Positions 26,837-35,080 of a DNA stretch of 64,000 bases are shown piece after piece. The notes under the pieces are model-generated. The model ran no database searches. It was not told the origin of the DNA and worked only from the letters and a program-made list of their open reading frames with translations. Origin of the DNA: Candidatus Gastranaerophilales bacterium (GTDB taxonomy: Bacteria > Cyanobacteriota > Vampirovibrionia > Gastranaerophilales > Gastranaerophilaceae); NCBI GenBank assembly GCA_944324825.1, contig CALUXU010000005.1, positions 1-64,000 on the forward strand, given 5' to 3'. The position numbers were made by a program, and so were the translations under genes. Every line of letters starts with the position of its first letter. The first letter of the stretch is position 1.

Positions 26837-27385
26837 ATGAATACATTAAACTTCAAAGCGAATTTTATAAATCCGGTTCAAATACAAAAACTTGACGGTA
26901 ACAACTATAAACCGGTTGAGGCTTCGTTTACGGAGCTCAATTTACAGGATAAAAAAGATATTTTTTCTCTAAAGGAAGCATCACAAGATTGGGGAGAGTG
27001 TTATGCTACTGATATGTATATATGTTCACGAGATGAGGTACCTGACGGGAATAAAAAACACATATATGCACTTACCACTCAAAAACAGAATTTTGAGTAT
27101 TTGAAGCCGGATAATATTTTGGGTTTAGTTGAATTTTATGAAAAGCCTGATAAGACAAATAAAATAGAGTTATTGCAGGTTCATCCGGATAATATTGCGA
27201 TGCAATTTGGACGACCAAAATACAAACGTGTCGGTTCTGCAATAATTGATTCTCTTAAAAATTTATTCCCTAATAATCCAATAAAATTACATTCTGTTTC
27301 GACTGCAAAAGGTTTTTATAAAAAACTTGGTTTTGTTCCGGATAAATCTTCTTATGATTCTTTAGATTATATATGGAACGGGTAG
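26837..27385 (+). CDS. GNAT-like protein with N-terminal NFKANF motif (paralogue 1)
   Basis: This 182-residue protein begins MNTLNFKANF. It is related to the genes at 27417 and 32752: all share 'Y(K)P/SC..A.F.E', a mid-region 'ALTTQKQNFEYLKPDNILGLV', 'LLQVHPDN', 'KYKRVGSAIIDSLK' and a C-terminal 'AKGFYKKLGFVPD'. The last two resemble the acetyl-CoA loop and final strand of GNAT acetyltransferases, so an N-acetyltransferase fold is likely; the substrate is unknown. The ATG at 26837 matches the paralogue starts better than that at 26819. Confidence 0.65.
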   Translation: MNTLNFKANFINPVQIQKLDGNNYKPVEASFTELNLQDKKDIFSLKEASQDWGECYATDMYICSRDEVPDGNKKHIYALTTQKQNFEYLKPDNILGLVEFYEKPDKTNKIELLQVHPDNIAMQFGRPKYKRVGSAIIDSLKNLFPNNPIKLHSVSTAKGFYKKLGFVPDKSSYDSLDYIWNG

Positions 27386-27408
27386 CAAAAAATATTTTTA
27401 CCCGTTTT
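27377..27408 (+). terminator. Terminator overlapping a stop codon
   Basis: AACGGGTA (27377-27384) pairs with TACCCGTT (27399-27406), followed by T. The TAG stop of the upstream gene is inside the stem, and the next gene starts nine bases later, so that gene needs its own promoter within or after the hairpin. Confidence 0.7.
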
Positions 27409-27416
27409 AAAATATT

Positions 27417-28046
27417 ATGCCCCAGATAAGTTTTAAAGCTAGTTTTGTTAATACAGCCAATATCCAAAAATTGCAACAAGATGGATATAAGTCTTGTAAT
27501 GCTGCGTTTGTTGAAATGCATCCCAATAGTAAAAATGATATTTCTACATTAAAATGTATTTCTAATACCTGGGGACAGGAGTCTTATGCAAGTTCTATAT
27601 ATAATGCAGCCTTGGGGGATTCAAGACTTGATGATTTTGTAATAGAAAAACCAATTGCCAGAAAATTTTATGCTTTAACTTCTCAAAAAGATTCATTTGA
27701 AAAACTTAATCCGGAGAATGTTCTAGGTATGGTGCATATTAATAATTACCCAAATTTTAATTCCATAGAATTTTTACAGACAAATCCGGAATATATAATT
27801 CCAGCAAAAAAAGAATCTTTTATGGAAAAATGTTTGAATAAAATTTTTAAAACTCCGAAACCGGAGGTAAAACAGCCGAAATATAAACATATCGGCTCAG
27901 GTATTCTTGATTCTTTAAAACAAACTTTTTCAGACAAGCCTATGACTCTCTTATCTGTACCCGAGGCTAAAAATTTCTACAAGAAAAACGGATTTGTCCG
28001 CGAGTTATTCTTTAATCCTTACGGTTTAATTTGGAAAAATAAATAA
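27417..28046 (+). CDS. GNAT-like protein with N-terminal SFKASF motif (paralogue 2)
   Basis: This 209-residue relative of the preceding gene starts MPQISFKASFVN and shares 'NIQKL', 'FYALTSQKDSFEKLNPENVLGMV', 'YKHIGSGILDSLKQ' and 'AKNFYKKNGF'. It has an extra basic insert near 115-140 ('FMEKCLNKIFKTPKPEVK') not present in paralogue 1. The C-terminal half again looks like a GNAT domain. It follows paralogue 1 by 31 bases, with a terminator between. No Shine-Dalgarno is visible. Confidence 0.65.
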   Translation: MPQISFKASFVNTANIQKLQQDGYKSCNAAFVEMHPNSKNDISTLKCISNTWGQESYASSIYNAALGDSRLDDFVIEKPIARKFYALTSQKDSFEKLNPENVLGMVHINNYPNFNSIEFLQTNPEYIIPAKKESFMEKCLNKIFKTPKPEVKQPKYKHIGSGILDSLKQTFSDKPMTLLSVPEAKNFYKKNGFVRELFFNPYGLIWKNK

Positions 28047-28132
28047 ACATGCAAATATATTAAAATATCTTTACTTTTTTAAATATTATGTTATTATGAT
28101 AATGTAGAAAATTAATTATTTGGGATTTAAGA

Positions 28133-28327
28133 ATGGAAGAAAAATTTATTGATATCGGCGTTCAGTTGAATGTACTGGAAAGTTTGTCCAGAATCTTGCT
28201 TGAGGCAATACGTGACGGAGAAAATCTTAAAGATTATGATATAAGTAATTTGGCACTTATTGTTTTAGGTGAAGTAACAAAATTAAAAAATAATGTAAAT
28301 AGTATAGAATTAGAGATGGGGATTTAG
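28133..28327 (+). CDS. Small acidic helical protein
   Basis: This 64-residue protein is not recognised. It is leucine-rich, acidic and predicted helical throughout, with no export signal. Its stop codon directly abuts the stop of the convergent HEAT-repeat gene. The upstream region has TATGATAAT near 28097 as a possible -10. It could be a small adaptor or regulator; nothing in the sequence says which. Confidence 0.5.
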   Translation: MEEKFIDIGVQLNVLESLSRILLEAIRDGENLKDYDISNLALIVLGEVTKLKNNVNSIELEMGI

Positions 28328-29497
28328 TTATAAGGCCATTGCAACTGATTTGATATTTTCATCGGTTATATTTGCAATACCGGTTTGTTTATATTCTTCG
28401 GTCAATTGTCCCATAGATTTTAGCAGGCTCATAGCTTTTAATATAACTGTTTGATTGCTTCCGGTAAGAAGTGATGCAATGCTGTCAGAATCTTTTATTA
28501 ATTCCATAACAAAGTATATAAAATCACTTTCTTCGTACAATTCTTCATATAAGAATGATGTGTATTTATTGGTTTTGATTGAGTTCAATAAAATATTGAT
28601 ATCATTCACTTCGTTTTTGGTATTTTTATCTTCATCAAATAAATACTCTTCATTTTCAACAAAAAGATTGAATTTTTCTTTTGCAGTCATCAGTGCAACA
28701 GCTATTGGACCTGTCGGCGATGCTTTCATTAAGGTATCAATAAAACCGTAAAATTCATAATCAATAATCTGTGATATTGGGATTAATTCAACAAGTCCGT
28801 TTAATATGTAGCAAAAAACTAAAATTGCATCATCGTTATAATCCGTATTAAGTAAACTGTTAAGAGGGCACAAATAAGGTATTTCTGCGGCTATGTTTTC
28901 TGCCATGCCCGTATGCTTCATTGTATAGAGCAAATCTTTTATCGCATTTGTATCCTGATAATTTACCAAAAATTTTACTGCTGCATACTGTTCAAAACTA
29001 TCATTAGATTTGAGTTTTTCTATTGCTTGATTGCAGGATTCTCTATCTTCAAGTTTTGAGAGTGCTCTGGCACAATTAACCGCTAAGTCAGAATTTTGCG
29101 AATAAGCGTTTTTTCTTAAATCTTCAAGAGCTGAAGGATTTTCAATATAAGAAAAGAAGCTTGCAGCGTATGTTTTTTCTGGTTCGGTTCCGTTTTTAAG
29201 CAGTTCAAGCATTCTGGCTTCATCTTCTTTATCAGCGTATTGCGCCAATGTTGATGCGATAAAATCATCATAATATGGCGAATAAATTTGTAAAAAATTG
29301 AATAAGTTTTTATAATTTGATTTATTACATGCTTTTGCAAGCCTTTGTGCTACATTTTGTTTTATAAAATCAAACAGAAAATCATCTCTTGAAACAAGTT
29401 CAGAGAATAATTCTGTATCAGATGTGTTTATAATACGTTCAGCTACAGGTTCATAACCTTTCGGGTCTTTGCCTGTTAAATTTTTAATTAAGTCCAT
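28328..29497 (-). CDS. HEAT-repeat protein
   Basis: The 389-residue protein is alpha-helical with degenerate HEAT/armadillo-like pairs, clearest near 75-190 ('AASFFSYIENPSALEDLRK', 'AVNCARALSKLEDRESCNQA', 'AAVKFLVNYQDTNAIKDLL'). No catalytic motif or signal peptide is seen, so it is probably a protein-binding scaffold. It lies six bases downstream of the DprA-like gene and probably shares its transcript. The residue composition is acidic, like other lineage-specific proteins here. Confidence 0.7.
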   Translation of the reverse strand: MDLIKNLTGKDPKGYEPVAERIINTSDTELFSELVSRDDFLFDFIKQNVAQRLAKACNKSNYKNLFNFLQIYSPYYDDFIASTLAQYADKEDEARMLELLKNGTEPEKTYAASFFSYIENPSALEDLRKNAYSQNSDLAVNCARALSKLEDRESCNQAIEKLKSNDSFEQYAAVKFLVNYQDTNAIKDLLYTMKHTGMAENIAAEIPYLCPLNSLLNTDYNDDAILVFCYILNGLVELIPISQIIDYEFYGFIDTLMKASPTGPIAVALMTAKEKFNLFVENEEYLFDEDKNTKNEVNDINILLNSIKTNKYTSFLYEELYEESDFIYFVMELIKDSDSIASLLTGSNQTVILKAMSLLKSMGQLTEEYKQTGIANITDENIKSVAMAL

Positions 29498-29503
29498 AAT
29501 CGA

Positions 29504-30088
29504 TTAATCTAAATAAAATACTGTAACAACTTTGTGACCTTCTTCTGCATATTCAACAGCAGTATGTAAGGTTTTACTTGTATGTGACAGAAAACAAATT
29601 AATTGATTACAGTCATCAATTATTTCTCTGTTACAAACTCTTGAAGCATCTGCCAGTGTCATCATGGCACGATCTGCATGTTCTACAATATTTGGAACAC
29701 CGATTAATTGATCTTGTACATCGCTAGGCTGCTGGCCAATAGTTTGAGGTAAAATAACTTTCAATTTTTGAGGGTTAGATTTCATTGCCCCTCTAATAGC
29801 TGCGGCGTTTGTTCCGTAAGAACCGCCTGATGTAATAATTGTATTGCCTTGATTAACAAGAGCGGTTGTTAATGTTTCAATCATTTGCTGATGAGTAATT
29901 GCAAGATTTCTTGAGCCGATAATAGCGATTCTCTTAGCAGGCTGCTTAATTGTTGCCAATTCCATTGATAACTCATCCACTGTATCAGGAGATGAATCTC
30001 CTGCATCGATTTTATCATCGATTGGAACCATTATAGACGTTGTCTGGTTATCGTTATTATTATCTGCTAAATTCATATTATCTGACAT
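29504..30088 (-). CDS. DprA/SMF-like Rossmann-fold protein
   Basis: After a polar, Asn/Asp-rich N-terminus of about 55 residues comes a DprA-like fold: 'IAIIGSRNLA', 'GNTIITSGGSYGTNAAAIRGA' in parts (compare DprA 'SGxARGID..AH'), and 'EYAEEGHKVVTVFYLD' at the end. It lacks the GSRG(I)D residues and the C-terminal winged helix of true DprA, so it is a minimal homologue, perhaps binding nucleotides or DNA. AAGGTGG before ATG 30088 fixes the start; 194 residues. Confidence 0.7.
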   Translation of the reverse strand: MSDNMNLADNNNDNQTTSIMVPIDDKIDAGDSSPDTVDELSMELATIKQPAKRIAIIGSRNLAITHQQMIETLTTALVNQGNTIITSGGSYGTNAAAIRGAMKSNPQKLKVILPQTIGQQPSDVQDQLIGVPNIVEHADRAMMTLADASRVCNREIIDDCNQLICFLSHTSKTLHTAVEYAEEGHKVVTVFYLD

Positions 30089-30168
30089 TTTTCCACCTTC
30101 TAATTGCAATGTTCATTCTTTTCGTGTATGGTAATGATATCATAAAACTTTGATTTTGGAAATAGGGG

Positions 30169-32715
30169 ATGGAAAATTTATTATCAAATTTGAATGAACA
30201 ACAGCTGGAGTCCGTCAAGACTACACGCGGTGCCTTGCTTATTCTGGCGGGTGCAGGCAGCGGCAAGACAAAGGTTTTAACTTCTCGTATTGCATACATG
30301 ATTAAGAATGGTGTCAGGGCGCATAATATTCTTGCGGTAACTTTTACCAACAAAGCTGCAAAAGAAATGAAAGAACGTCTTTCGGCTATTTTAGGCGAAG
30401 ATGTCGTTCGATATATGTGGGTTGGTACATTCCACAGTATTTGCGGTCGTATTCTAAGACAAGATATTGATAAATACGCTTTCCAGTCAGGAAAATCTCT
30501 TGATAAGAATTTTTCCATATACGATGAGCAGGATTCTATTGCTGTAATCAAGCAGGCTATTAAAAAATTAAACCTTGATGATAAAACTTATCAGCCAAAG
30601 CTGGTTAAGGCCGTTATTTCCAACGCAAAGAACAAAATGCAGGATGCGTATTCTTTTGCAACTTTTGCAAGAGATTTTAAATCTCAGAGAATTGCTCAAG
30701 TTTTTGAAGAGTATGAAAATACTTTAAATAACAATAATGCAATAGATTTTGATGATATGTTGATGCTTTGTGTAAAGCTTTTAGAGCAAAATCCTGAGGT
30801 TAGAGAAAAATACTATTCAAAGTTTGAACATATTTTGGTTGACGAGTTTCAAGATACAAACCAGGCTCAATATAACCTTATAAGAGCTTTGTATACAAAC
30901 TATCAACCGGAAGAAAATATCCCGGAAAAACGTTCTTTATGTGTCGTCGGGGATGTTGACCAATCTATTTACAGCTGGCGCGGTGCGGATTTCAAAATTA
31001 TTTTAAATTTCCAAAATGATTTTAAAAAGTGTAAACTTGTAAAACTGGAGCAAAATTATCGTTCAACTGCCTGTATATTAAAAGCTGCGAATGCAATTAT
31101 TGAAAATAATGAGGAGCGTGTTGACAAGGTCTTGTATTCCAATAAAGGCGACGGTGAAAAAATTACCTATTATGAAGCAGATGATGAAGCGGATGAAGCG
31201 AATTTTATAACCTCAACCATCAAAAGAACTTCTGCAAATTATAATCAGTTTGCAATATTATACAGAACCAATGCACAGTCCCGTGCTCTGGAGGAAGCTT
31301 GTATTGCCTCCGGTATTCCATACAAAATATACGGCGGTCTAAAATTTTATGACAGAAAAGAGATAAAAGACGCTATTGCTTATCTTAAACTTATTTATAA
31401 CCCGAATGATTCGCAAAGTTTCAGACGAATAGTCAATGTTCCAAAACGTTCTATCGGGGAAACAACTCTTAAGCATTTGCAAGAGTACGCCGATTCTAAT
31501 GATATAAGTTTGTTTGAAGCTATCGAAAGAATTCAGGATGTAACGACAATTGCGCCTAAAACCCGTTCTAAATTAATAGAATTTGGAAAACTTATCTCTA
31601 ATTTTAAAGCGGTTGTAAATAATTATCCGCTGCATGAATTTATCGGTATTGTCATTGAAAAAAGCGGTTATATAAGAGAATTGCAGGAGGATGGTTCTGA
31701 AGAAGAGCTTGCACGTATAGAGAACCTTCAAGAGCTTGTGAACGTTGCAAGTGAATTTGAACCGGAGGATGAAAATAACCGACTCGGTGAATTCCTTGCA
31801 CAAGTTGCGCTGGTGTCTGATATTGACGGAATGGAGGAAATCAGCAACAATGTCACGTTGATGACTCTGCATTCCGCTAAAGGTCTTGAATTTCCGATAG
31901 TATTTCTTGCCGGATTAGAAGAGGGTATATTCCCGCATTCAAGAACCTTTAATTCTATGTCCGAACTGGAAGAAGAACGCCGTTTGATGTATGTCGGTGT
32001 TACACGTGCGGAGGAAAAATTATACATAACATCTGCAAAGCGCAGACAAATGTGGGGTGAATATAAATACTATAATCCAAGCCGTTTTATTGAGGAGATA
32101 CCGACTCAACTATTGGATTCCTTCTCTTCAAACGGTGAATATTCATCCGAGAGGACGTTTAGAAGTGCGGTTAATAAACTTCGTTCAAATTCGGAATCTT
32201 CAACAAAAACTACTTCAATTCCGACCGGCAGTTTTGGTACCGGATTTGTTGCTCCTAAAGGTGTCCAAAGTCTGGGAAATCCGCAGCGTAAATCCGGAAC
32301 CGGATTCGGTTCTGATTTTGTCGCGCCAAAAGGTGTAACCGGTTTAAGTAATCACCCTAAACGTACACCTCAAAGAACTATTCTTGTAAAGAGTCAAAAG
32401 AACAAAGAACGTGCAGCGCAAAGAGCGGAAGAGAGTGCAAAGAAATTTTTTGAAAACAATTCTATAAAACGCATGCTTGAAGAAAAACGCAAACAGGAAG
32501 CTATGCAGGCTCAAATAGACAAAGAACGTGAAGAAAAACAAGCCCAAATTGATTATTTCTTTAATGTCGGGGAACGCGTTTTCCACGAAAAACTGGGCGT
32601 AGGGCATATTATGGATGTTGCGCAAATCGGTGACAGTACTATGTATACAATAGATTTCGGTAAAATGGGTAAAAAAGCAATGGATGCAGCTTATGCTCAT
32701 TTGAAAAAATTCTAA
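30169..32715 (+). CDS. pcrA: UvrD/PcrA-type DNA helicase
   Basis: This 848-residue SF1A 3'-5' helicase has Q motif and Walker A 'LAGAGSGKTKVLTSR' near residue 28, 'FTNKAAKEM', Walker B 'LVDEFQDTNQAQ' near 222, 'VVGDVDQSIYSWRGAD' near 262, 'LEQNYRST' near 296, 'TLHSAKGLEFPIVF' near 565 and 'VGVTRAEEKLYI' near 610. The C-terminal segment 'VFHEKLGVGHI' matches the PcrA Tudor-like polymerase-binding domain. A linker repeats 'FVAPKGV' twice (about 685-720). Role: repair and clearing of stalled complexes. Confidence 0.96.
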   Translation: MENLLSNLNEQQLESVKTTRGALLILAGAGSGKTKVLTSRIAYMIKNGVRAHNILAVTFTNKAAKEMKERLSAILGEDVVRYMWVGTFHSICGRILRQDIDKYAFQSGKSLDKNFSIYDEQDSIAVIKQAIKKLNLDDKTYQPKLVKAVISNAKNKMQDAYSFATFARDFKSQRIAQVFEEYENTLNNNNAIDFDDMLMLCVKLLEQNPEVREKYYSKFEHILVDEFQDTNQAQYNLIRALYTNYQPEENIPEKRSLCVVGDVDQSIYSWRGADFKIILNFQNDFKKCKLVKLEQNYRSTACILKAANAIIENNEERVDKVLYSNKGDGEKITYYEADDEADEANFITSTIKRTSANYNQFAILYRTNAQSRALEEACIASGIPYKIYGGLKFYDRKEIKDAIAYLKLIYNPNDSQSFRRIVNVPKRSIGETTLKHLQEYADSNDISLFEAIERIQDVTTIAPKTRSKLIEFGKLISNFKAVVNNYPLHEFIGIVIEKSGYIRELQEDGSEEELARIENLQELVNVASEFEPEDENNRLGEFLAQVALVSDIDGMEEISNNVTLMTLHSAKGLEFPIVFLAGLEEGIFPHSRTFNSMSELEEERRLMYVGVTRAEEKLYITSAKRRQMWGEYKYYNPSRFIEEIPTQLLDSFSSNGEYSSERTFRSAVNKLRSNSESSTKTTSIPTGSFGTGFVAPKGVQSLGNPQRKSGTGFGSDFVAPKGVTGLSNHPKRTPQRTILVKSQKNKERAAQRAEESAKKFFENNSIKRMLEEKRKQEAMQAQIDKEREEKQAQIDYFFNVGERVFHEKLGVGHIMDVAQIGDSTMYTIDFGKMGKKAMDAAYAHLKKF

Positions 32716-32751
32716 CCGGCAAAAAAAATTATTTTTGTGTTTTATACCGGT

Positions 32752-33309
32752 ATGACCCCGATTAATTTTACAGCCAACTATCTTAAAACCGTATATTTGC
32801 CTCAACAAGCCTCGAAAGGTGTTTATAAACCTTGTGAGGCATCTATTGTTGAATTTGATACAAGTGATAAAAATGATATACGGGCAATTGCCAAGGCTGC
32901 AAGTGATTGGGAAAATATTACTCCCGGATTTGCATATCAGATTTTTAATGATGCAATAAAAGACAGACCTTTTCCGGATATTTTACAAGAACATTATTTA
33001 GGTTTGACTACTCAAAATTCTGATTATGAACATATAAATCCGGATAAACTACAAGGTTTGGCTCTATTTTCAGAAACAGCGAATCCTAAAAATGAGCTTA
33101 ACTGGCTCCAGGTTAATCCGAATACTAATACAAAAAGCTCTTCAAGTCGAACTTACAAAAAAGTTGGAACAGAGCTTGTGAATTATATGAAGCAAATAAC
33201 TGATAAACCTATACTTGTTCAATCTGCTGATGATGCCATAAAATTTTATGAAAAAAATGATTTTCGACATATTGATTCAAAACACAAATCAATATTGGTT
33301 TGGGGTTAA
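32752..33309 (+). CDS. GNAT-like protein with N-terminal NFTANY motif (paralogue 3)
   Basis: The protein starts MTPINFTANYLK and shares with the genes at 26837 and 27417 'YKPCEASIVEF', 'DKNDIRAI', 'LGLTTQNSDYEHINPDKLQGL', 'LQVNPN', 'YKKVGTELVNYMKQ' and 'AIKFYEKNDF'. It is the third copy of this GNAT-like family within 6.5 kb. Length is 185 from ATG 32752; a GTG at 32737 is also possible. No Shine-Dalgarno is present. It lies 36 bases after pcrA and converges on the HtrA-like gene. Confidence 0.65.
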   Translation: MTPINFTANYLKTVYLPQQASKGVYKPCEASIVEFDTSDKNDIRAIAKAASDWENITPGFAYQIFNDAIKDRPFPDILQEHYLGLTTQNSDYEHINPDKLQGLALFSETANPKNELNWLQVNPNTNTKSSSSRTYKKVGTELVNYMKQITDKPILVQSADDAIKFYEKNDFRHIDSKHKSILVWG

Positions 33310-33311
33310 GG

Positions 33312-33959
33312 TTATCCTTTAATAACTATTTTCTTTGCTTCATTTATTGGTATGGCAAATCCTATCCCGATATTTGATATGTTGTCATCAGGATTATATA
33401 TTGCCTGATTTATACCTATCACCTCACCTGTTGTATTGACTAAAGGGCCTCCTGATGAACCCGGATTAATTGCTGCATCTGTCTGGATTTTATTTTTTTT
33501 GTAGTCTATTCTTGAAACTATTCCCTGAGTTAAAGTTCCGCTAAATCCGAACGGGCTGCCGATTGCCAGAACTTTTTGTCCAACCTTTACATTTGAAGAA
33601 TCACCGAATTTTACTGTTTTTAACGGGTGTTTAGGTGAAATTTTTATCAGTGCCAAATCTTTACTTAATCCTGTTTGCTCCAGAATAAGTGCATTATATT
33701 TTTCTCCGTTTGCAACGGTTACTTCTATATCGTTGCTGCGGTCTATAACGTGTGAACTGGTTAAGATAGTCCCGTTTTTATTTATAATACAGCCGGAGCC
33801 GCTTGAAACACCGTTTGGGATTTTGGCATCAATTGATACAATTGCAGGATTAATTTTTTCATATACGTTTATATTTACAATTTCTTCTCTATCAAAACAA
33901 AACCCGCTATTTGTTATACCTGTTAGTATAATGCACGTACAAATAATTTTTTTTATCAT
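33312..33959 (-). CDS. HtrA-like trypsin-fold serine protease without PDZ
   Basis: A signal peptide (about residues 1-21) precedes a chymotrypsin-like domain. The catalytic triad is visible: His in 'LTSSHVID' near 70, Asp in 'SKDLALIK' near 102 and Ser in 'INPGSSGGPLV' near 168. 'IGSPFGFSGTLTQGIVS' near 135 is typical of Deg proteases. The protein ends at 215 residues, directly after the protease fold, so it has no PDZ domain and should not form the usual regulated assemblies. It probably acts in the periplasm. Confidence 0.9.
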   Translation of the reverse strand: MIKKIICTCIILTGITNSGFCFDREEIVNINVYEKINPAIVSIDAKIPNGVSSGSGCIINKNGTILTSSHVIDRSNDIEVTVANGEKYNALILEQTGLSKDLALIKISPKHPLKTVKFGDSSNVKVGQKVLAIGSPFGFSGTLTQGIVSRIDYKKNKIQTDAAINPGSSGGPLVNTTGEVIGINQAIYNPDDNISNIGIGFAIPINEAKKIVIKG

Positions 33960-34034
33960 AACCTCACCTCTGATATATTTTGGGGTAAGTTAATTATTTT
34001 TTCTTCACTTGTTTATAAAATCCGGTGGGTACTA

Positions 34035-34063
34035 TTGTTAATATTAAAGTTTTATTTTAGTAT
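34035..34063 (+). promoter_or_regulatory. Promoter of the comF-like gene
   Basis: TTGTTA (34035-34040) and TAGTAT (34058-34063) are separated by 17 bases. The -10 box ends eight bases before the ATG at 34072, leaving a leader of about two bases at most. Confidence 0.6.
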
Positions 34064-34071
34064 TGAAACGT

Positions 34072-34716
34072 ATGAAAAAGTTTCTTCTGAATTTTTTAGA
34101 CTGGATATATAAAAAAAAGTGTTATTGCTGCGGCTCTTCAAAAGAGTCTTTACCTGTATGTTCAAGATGCTATACCGAGCTTGATTTTAATCCCCCGAGA
34201 GTTGATAGAATTATATTAAATACGAATGTTTATATTGCCGGCCAGTATGATAAGAATATGCAAAAAATCATTAGGGGTTTGAAATATCATAATAAAAAAG
34301 ATTTAGCATATTATCAGGCAAAATTTATGTACGAATATTTTCAAATGTTGGATATTAATAAAATATGTCAAGTTGTACCGGTACCTTTACATAAATCAAG
34401 GCAGAAGAAAAGACACTATAACCATATGGAGCTTGTTGCCGATGAATTCTGCAATATGTCCGGTTTTATAAAAAATACCGAATTAATTAAAAGAATTAAA
34501 CCGACAAAACCTCAGTACAAATTATCAAAGCCTGAAAGAATGGAAAATTTACAGGGTGCTTTTCTTGTAAACAAAGAGGCGGATAAAAATTTACCGATTT
34601 TATTGATAGATGATATTTGTACGTCAGGTGCAACATTTGAATCAATTATTTTAGAGCTTCATAAACAAGGAATAAATGATATTACTTGTTTTGCAACATC
34701 TAGTCCCTGCTCATAA
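34072..34716 (+). CDS. ComF family phosphoribosyltransferase-like protein
   Basis: ComF proteins take part in DNA uptake or repair in competent bacteria; their exact role is debated. The N-terminus has the zinc-binding pairs 'CYCC' and 'CSRC' within residues 15-35. 'VVPVPLHKSRQKKRHYNHMEL' (in parts) lies near 105, and the PRPP-binding motif 'LLIDDICTSGATF' near 185. Length 214 is normal. ATG 34072 is used; the upstream TTG at 34063 overlaps the -10 box. Its 3' end overlaps the convergent small membrane gene by 17 bases. Confidence 0.9.
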   Translation: MKKFLLNFLDWIYKKKCYCCGSSKESLPVCSRCYTELDFNPPRVDRIILNTNVYIAGQYDKNMQKIIRGLKYHNKKDLAYYQAKFMYEYFQMLDINKICQVVPVPLHKSRQKKRHYNHMELVADEFCNMSGFIKNTELIKRIKPTKPQYKLSKPERMENLQGAFLVNKEADKNLPILLIDDICTSGATFESIILELHKQGINDITCFATSSPCS

Positions 34717-34981
34717 TCCAAAATGCGCAGCCTGCTAAAAGTAAAAGAATGCTTGCTGGTATCAATTCAAGTTTAATAATATCTATAGTTTGATTTTCGA
34801 CAACAAAGTACAAATCATTTATTAGTAAAAAGATTTCTTTAAGTATATAAATACACATACAAAATACACCGACTTTTACACCTGATGTGATTATTTCAAC
34901 AAAAGAATACCAGGTTGAATCACTGTCATCATATGTTTCAATCTTTTTTGGGGTTTTTGTTCTTGTTTTTGCCGGTGCCAT
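34700..34981 (-). CDS. Small two-helix membrane protein
   Basis: The 93-residue protein has a basic, Thr/Lys-rich N-terminus (about 1-20), one hydrophobic segment near 33-55 and another near 72-90. It has no recognised family. The topology would place both ends on the same side of the membrane, probably cytoplasmic given the basic N-terminus. It overlaps the end of comF by 17 bases on the opposite strand. Function is unknown. Confidence 0.55.
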   Translation of the reverse strand: MAPAKTRTKTPKKIETYDDSDSTWYSFVEIITSGVKVGVFCMCIYILKEIFLLINDLYFVVENQTIDIIKLELIPASILLLLAGCAFWIMSRD

Positions 34982-35068
34982 TTAAATATCCTTATACTGA
35001 TATTTTAGCATGTTTTTTGGACTAATACAATTCCTTGTAACAATGTGGAAAGTTTTTTATAAGACAGG

Positions 35069-35074
35069 TATAAT
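35069..35074 (+). promoter_or_regulatory. -10 box six bases before the secreted-protein ATG
   Basis: A perfect TATAAT ends six bases before the ATG at 35081. No Shine-Dalgarno fits in between, and no strong -35 is seen. Confidence 0.5.
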
Positions 35075-35080
35075 AGAAGT

